Of a stretch of 64,000 nt of DNA, positions 60,707 to 64,000 are shown in pieces. Below the pieces are notes generated by a model. That model was not told the origin of the DNA and searched no databases. It saw only the letters and a list, made by a program, of their open reading frames with translations. Source of the DNA: Prosthecobacter vanneervenii (GTDB lineage Bacteria > Verrucomicrobiota > Verrucomicrobiia > Verrucomicrobiales > Verrucomicrobiaceae); NCBI RefSeq assembly GCF_014203095.1, contig NZ_JACHIG010000003.1, forward strand, positions 62,001 through 126,000, written 5' to 3'. Position 1 is the stretch's first letter. Each line of letters starts with the position of its first letter. A program made the position numbers and the translations under genes.

Positions 60707-62857
60707 TTAAGCAGCAGGGGTTGCAGCGCCTTCGGCTTCGGCCTTGGCGGCGGCGTCCTTTTCCTTCATAGCGGCCTTGCGGCTCATCTTGATGCGGCCT
60801 TTGTCGTCGATGCCAATGCACTTGGCGGTGACGACATCGCCGGTCTTGACGACGTCTTCGGTCTTGTTGACGCGGAAGTCGGCAAGTTCGCTGATGTGGA
60901 TGAGGCCGTCCTTCTTGCCGCCGAGGTTCATGAAGGCACCGAAGTTGGTGGTGCTAACGACGCGACCGGTGTAGGTCTTGCCGACTTCGATTTCCTGGGA
61001 GGTGCCGCTGATCATTTCGACCGCGCGCTCGATGCCTTCCTTGCGGCTGGCATAGACGTAAACGGTGCCGTCGTCCTCGATGCTGATCTCAGCGCCGGAC
61101 TCGGCCTGGATGGCCTTGATGTTCTTGCCGCCAGGGCCGATGAGCTCGCCGATCTTGTCGGGGTTGATCTTGATGATCTCGATGCGCGGGGCATAGGGGC
61201 TGAGGGGCTTCACTTCAGCGATGGCCTGGGCCATGGCGGAGAGCACCTGGGTGCGGCCTTCCTTGGCCTTGACGATGGCTTCTTCGAGGATGCTCAGAGG
61301 GATGCCGGGGAGCTTGAGGTCAAGCTGGTAGCCGGTGACGCCTTCGGAGGTGCCGCAAAGCTTGAAGTCCATGTCGCCGAAGTGGTCTTCGCTGCCGATG
61401 ATGTCGAGCATGGTGAGATAGCGCTTCATGTTGTCGCCTTCGAACTCGGTGACGAGGCCGACGCTGATGCCACCGACAGGGCGCTTGATCGGCACGCCTG
61501 CATCGAGGAGGGCCATGACGCCGGAGCACACGGAGGCCATGGAGGTGGAGCCATTGGACTCCATGACTTCACTGCTGACGCGGATGGCGTAGGGGAAGGT
61601 TTCCTTCGGCGGGATGACCGGCTCGATGGAGCGCTCTGCGAGGGCGCCGTGGCCGATTTCGCGACGGTTCTGACCACCGAAGCGGCCGGTCTCACCGACG
61701 GAGAACGGAGGGAAGTTGTAGTGAAGGATGAAGCGCTTGGTGTCCGGGCCACCAGCGTAGGTGTCCATTTCCTGGGCTTCGTCTGCCGGGGCGAGGGTGG
61801 CGATGGAAAGAGCCATCGTTTCGCCACGGGTGAAGCTGGCGGAGCCGTGAGTGCGGGGAAGCACGGAGGCTTCGCCGGAAAGCGGACGGAGCTGGTCGAT
61901 ACCACGGCCGTCGCAACGGTTCTTCTTGTCGAGGATGGAGATGCGGAAGGCTTTCTTCTGGAGGTAGTCGAAGGCCTGGCTGATTTCGAAGCCGGTGGCT
62001 TCAGGGAACTTGGCCTTGATGGCGGCTTCCACTTCATCCTTGAGAGCGCCGACGGCTTTGCCACGGGCGACTTTGGAGGGGGTGTAGAGAGCGCTTTCGA
62101 TGCGGTCGCCAGCGACGGCGTAGGCGATTTCGAGGAGCTCGTCCTTCACCAGCATGAGGGGGACTTCGCGCTTGGTCTTGCCGGCGAGCTTGGTGAGCTC
62201 TTCCTGGGCGGCGACGATCTTGGTGACTTCGTTCTGGGCGAAGTGGAGGGCTTTGACGAACTCGGCTTCAGGGAGCTCGTTGGCGGCGCCTTCGATCATG
62301 ATGACGTCGGTCTTGTTGCCGACGTAAACGAGGTCGAGGTCGCTATCAAGACGCTGGCTCTGAGTGGGATTGATGACGAACTCGCCATTGATGCGGCCGA
62401 TACGGACGGCACCGACGGGGCCCGCGAAGGGAATGTCGGACACGCAAAGAGCGGCGGAAGCGCCGTTCATGGCGCAGATGTCCGGATCGTTCTCACCGTC
62501 AGCGCTGAGCAGGATGGCGACGACCTGGGTGTCGTAGTAGTAGCCTTTCGGGAAGAGCGGACGCAGAGGGCGGTCCGTCATACGGCAGGTGAGGATTTCC
62601 TTTTCCGTGGGGCGGCCTTCGCGCTTGAAGTAACCGCCGGGGAAACGGCCTGCTGCGGAGGCCTTTTCCTTGTACTCAACGGAGAGGGGGAAGAAGTCCT
62701 GGCCGTCTTTGACCTTGGTGGCGGAGACAGCGGTAACGAGGACGATGGTGTCGCCGAGACGGACGGTGACGGCACCGTCAGCGAGCTTGGCAAACTTGCC
62801 GGTTTCGATTTCGAGGGTTCCAGCACCGAGCTGGATTTTCTGTGTATGGATGGCCAT
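60707..62857 (-). CDS. pnp: Polyribonucleotide nucleotidyltransferase
   Basis: A 716-residue PNPase: two RNase PH-like core domains, a KH domain (IGELIGPGGKNIKAIQAESG) and an S1 domain (GRVVSTTNFGAFMNLGGKKDGLIHISEL). It degrades RNA by phosphorolysis. The gene follows rpsO with a 182-base gap that includes a terminator, so pnp may also have its own promoter. Length and domains are complete. Confidence 0.98.
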   Translation of the reverse strand: MAIHTQKIQLGAGTLEIETGKFAKLADGAVTVRLGDTIVLVTAVSATKVKDGQDFFPLSVEYKEKASAAGRFPGGYFKREGRPTEKEILTCRMTDRPLRPLFPKGYYYDTQVVAILLSADGENDPDICAMNGASAALCVSDIPFAGPVGAVRIGRINGEFVINPTQSQRLDSDLDLVYVGNKTDVIMIEGAANELPEAEFVKALHFAQNEVTKIVAAQEELTKLAGKTKREVPLMLVKDELLEIAYAVAGDRIESALYTPSKVARGKAVGALKDEVEAAIKAKFPEATGFEISQAFDYLQKKAFRISILDKKNRCDGRGIDQLRPLSGEASVLPRTHGSASFTRGETMALSIATLAPADEAQEMDTYAGGPDTKRFILHYNFPPFSVGETGRFGGQNRREIGHGALAERSIEPVIPPKETFPYAIRVSSEVMESNGSTSMASVCSGVMALLDAGVPIKRPVGGISVGLVTEFEGDNMKRYLTMLDIIGSEDHFGDMDFKLCGTSEGVTGYQLDLKLPGIPLSILEEAIVKAKEGRTQVLSAMAQAIAEVKPLSPYAPRIEIIKINPDKIGELIGPGGKNIKAIQAESGAEISIEDDGTVYVYASRKEGIERAVEMISGTSQEIEVGKTYTGRVVSTTNFGAFMNLGGKKDGLIHISELADFRVNKTEDVVKTGDVVTAKCIGIDDKGRIKMSRKAAMKEKDAAAKAEAEGAATPAA

Positions 62858-62997
62858 AGGTTGGCTTGTGTTGTGTGTTTGGTTTGGGTGAAAGGCAAAG
62901 TACAGGCTTCAGCCTGCTGGGCGGTGTGCTTCAGATGCACAAACATGCACAATGATCATCGGTCATGCCGACATGCATGTGGAAAGCCTGAAAACGG

Positions 62998-63025
62998 AAA
63001 AAGGGTGATGCTTGCGGCATCACCC
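62998..63025 (-). terminator. Terminator after rpsO
   Basis: On the minus strand a 9-bp stem (GGGTGATGC/GCATCACCC) with a 5-base loop precedes TTTTT, 15 bases after rpsO. Confidence 0.8.
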
Positions 63026-63039
63026 TCATGAAATTCCGA

Positions 63040-63300
63040 TTAGCGGCGGAGGCTGAGGCTCTTGAGCAGCTTCTGGTAGCGCTCGTTGGCAGTCAGCTTG
63101 AGGTAGTCAAGCAGCTTGCGACGACGTGCAACCATCTGGAGGAGGCCGCGACGTGTGGAGTGATCCTTCTCATGCTTGGCAAGGTGCTGCGTGAGTTCGT
63201 TGATCCGCTTCGTCAGGAGAGCCACCTGGACGTCGGCGCTGCCGGTGTCTTTTTCGTGGATCTTGAAGGAGGTGGAATCGATGGTGGTGGCTTCGCTCAT
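63040..63300 (-). CDS. rpsO: 30S ribosomal protein S15
   Basis: An 86-residue S15 with the diagnostic [16 protein letters not shown] and [29 protein letters not shown] regions. It binds 16S rRNA and early ribosomal intermediates. The rpsO-pnp order is a widely kept arrangement. Confidence 0.98.
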   Translation of the reverse strand: MSEATTIDSTSFKIHEKDTGSADVQVALLTKRINELTQHLAKHEKDHSTRRGLLQMVARRRKLLDYLKLTANERYQKLLKSLSLRR

Positions 63301-63577
63301 GGTTCTTTAAAAATGACCGGACAACTTGTCAGGCGGTGTGTGATTTTGGGATGTGGGGCTGCGAAGGAACCATAAAGCCTCCTTTTGGCAAGGAGAAGTT
63401 TAGTCGAGTTTTGGCTGGGGAAACTTAGGAGTTATTAACAATCCCAGGCCTTATTGACAGTGTTTTTGTTGGGAACGGCCAGTGAAGGGAGATGGGGCAA
63501 GCCAGTGCTCGAATTTCCACAATTCAGCCAGGGGTGTTTTTCGGCCACTTGCCAGCGAGGGGATTCGCATGCACTGA

Positions 63578-64000
<423 letters not shown>

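Overview
The window looks like a chromosomal segment of a Gram-negative bacterium of the Verrucomicrobia (PVC group), closest in style to Prosthecobacter/Verrucomicrobium. I infer this from the gene mix: Tat-exported Gfo/Idh/MocA oxidoreductases, a DUF1080 protein, a DUF4838 protein, a golvesin-tailed FAD oxidoreductase, LacI-type regulators of the PVC kind, high G+C, weak or absent Shine-Dalgarno sequences, and long intergenic palindromic repeats. There are outer-membrane proteins (a TonB receptor, an RND efflux trio, lipoproteins). I see no rRNA, tRNA, insertion sequence or CRISPR array.

Layout. 0-11 kb: truncated nagB, an AhpD-like gene, lipA, then a minus-strand group (radical-SAM/B12 protein, DUF1826-like protein, winged-helix regulator, lipoprotein, large AsmA-like protein, VOC protein), then kamA. 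11-19 kb: secreted beta-helix and DUF4838 proteins (polysaccharide-related), and a sugar transferase plus GT2 pair with a good promoter. 19-24.4 kb: a zinc locus, with a TonB receptor divergent from znuA, an unknown small protein, znuC and znuB, and a palindromic candidate operator between the two arms. 24.4-29.7 kb: a three-gene defence operon (C5 cytosine methyltransferase, McrB-like AAA+ ATPase, DUF2357/PD-(D/E)XK nuclease) whose strand composition differs from both flanks. 29.8-30.75 kb: repeats, including a duplicated ~135-bp element on either side of an orphan addiction-module antitoxin. 30.8-36.2 kb: FAD oxidoreductase, alcohol dehydrogenase, cupin, LacI regulator. 36.4-42.3 kb: complete RND efflux operon. 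42.5-50.4 kb: DUF1080 protein, an 80-bp x 5 tandem array, PBP4-type peptidase, VOC protein, thiH-thiS, an unusual phosphodiesterase-fold protein, DUF3307, cNMP-domain and DoxX-like proteins. 50.5-52.7 kb: Gfo/Idh/MocA oxidoreductase and a discoidin-like lipoprotein. 53.3-56.4 kb: methionine salvage operon mtnB-mtnD-mtnC-mtnA with ATGA overlaps. 56.5-59.7 kb: Ala/Lys/Glu-rich lipoprotein, a 166-bp repeat array, a second Gfo/Idh/MocA gene, a TM2 protein. 59.9-64 kb: hypothetical protein, pnp, rpsO and the start of leuB.

The strongest candidate for a notable system is the methyltransferase/McrB/DUF2357 operon, which resembles the LlaJI/BsuMI and McrBC-type restriction families but has an 810-residue nuclease subunit with an extra C-terminal domain. 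Next are the zinc-uptake locus with its uncharacterised 142-residue member and the linked families of palindromic intergenic repeats at about 30, 43 and 57 kb. Gene functions are family-level inferences from motifs read by eye; no database search was run.
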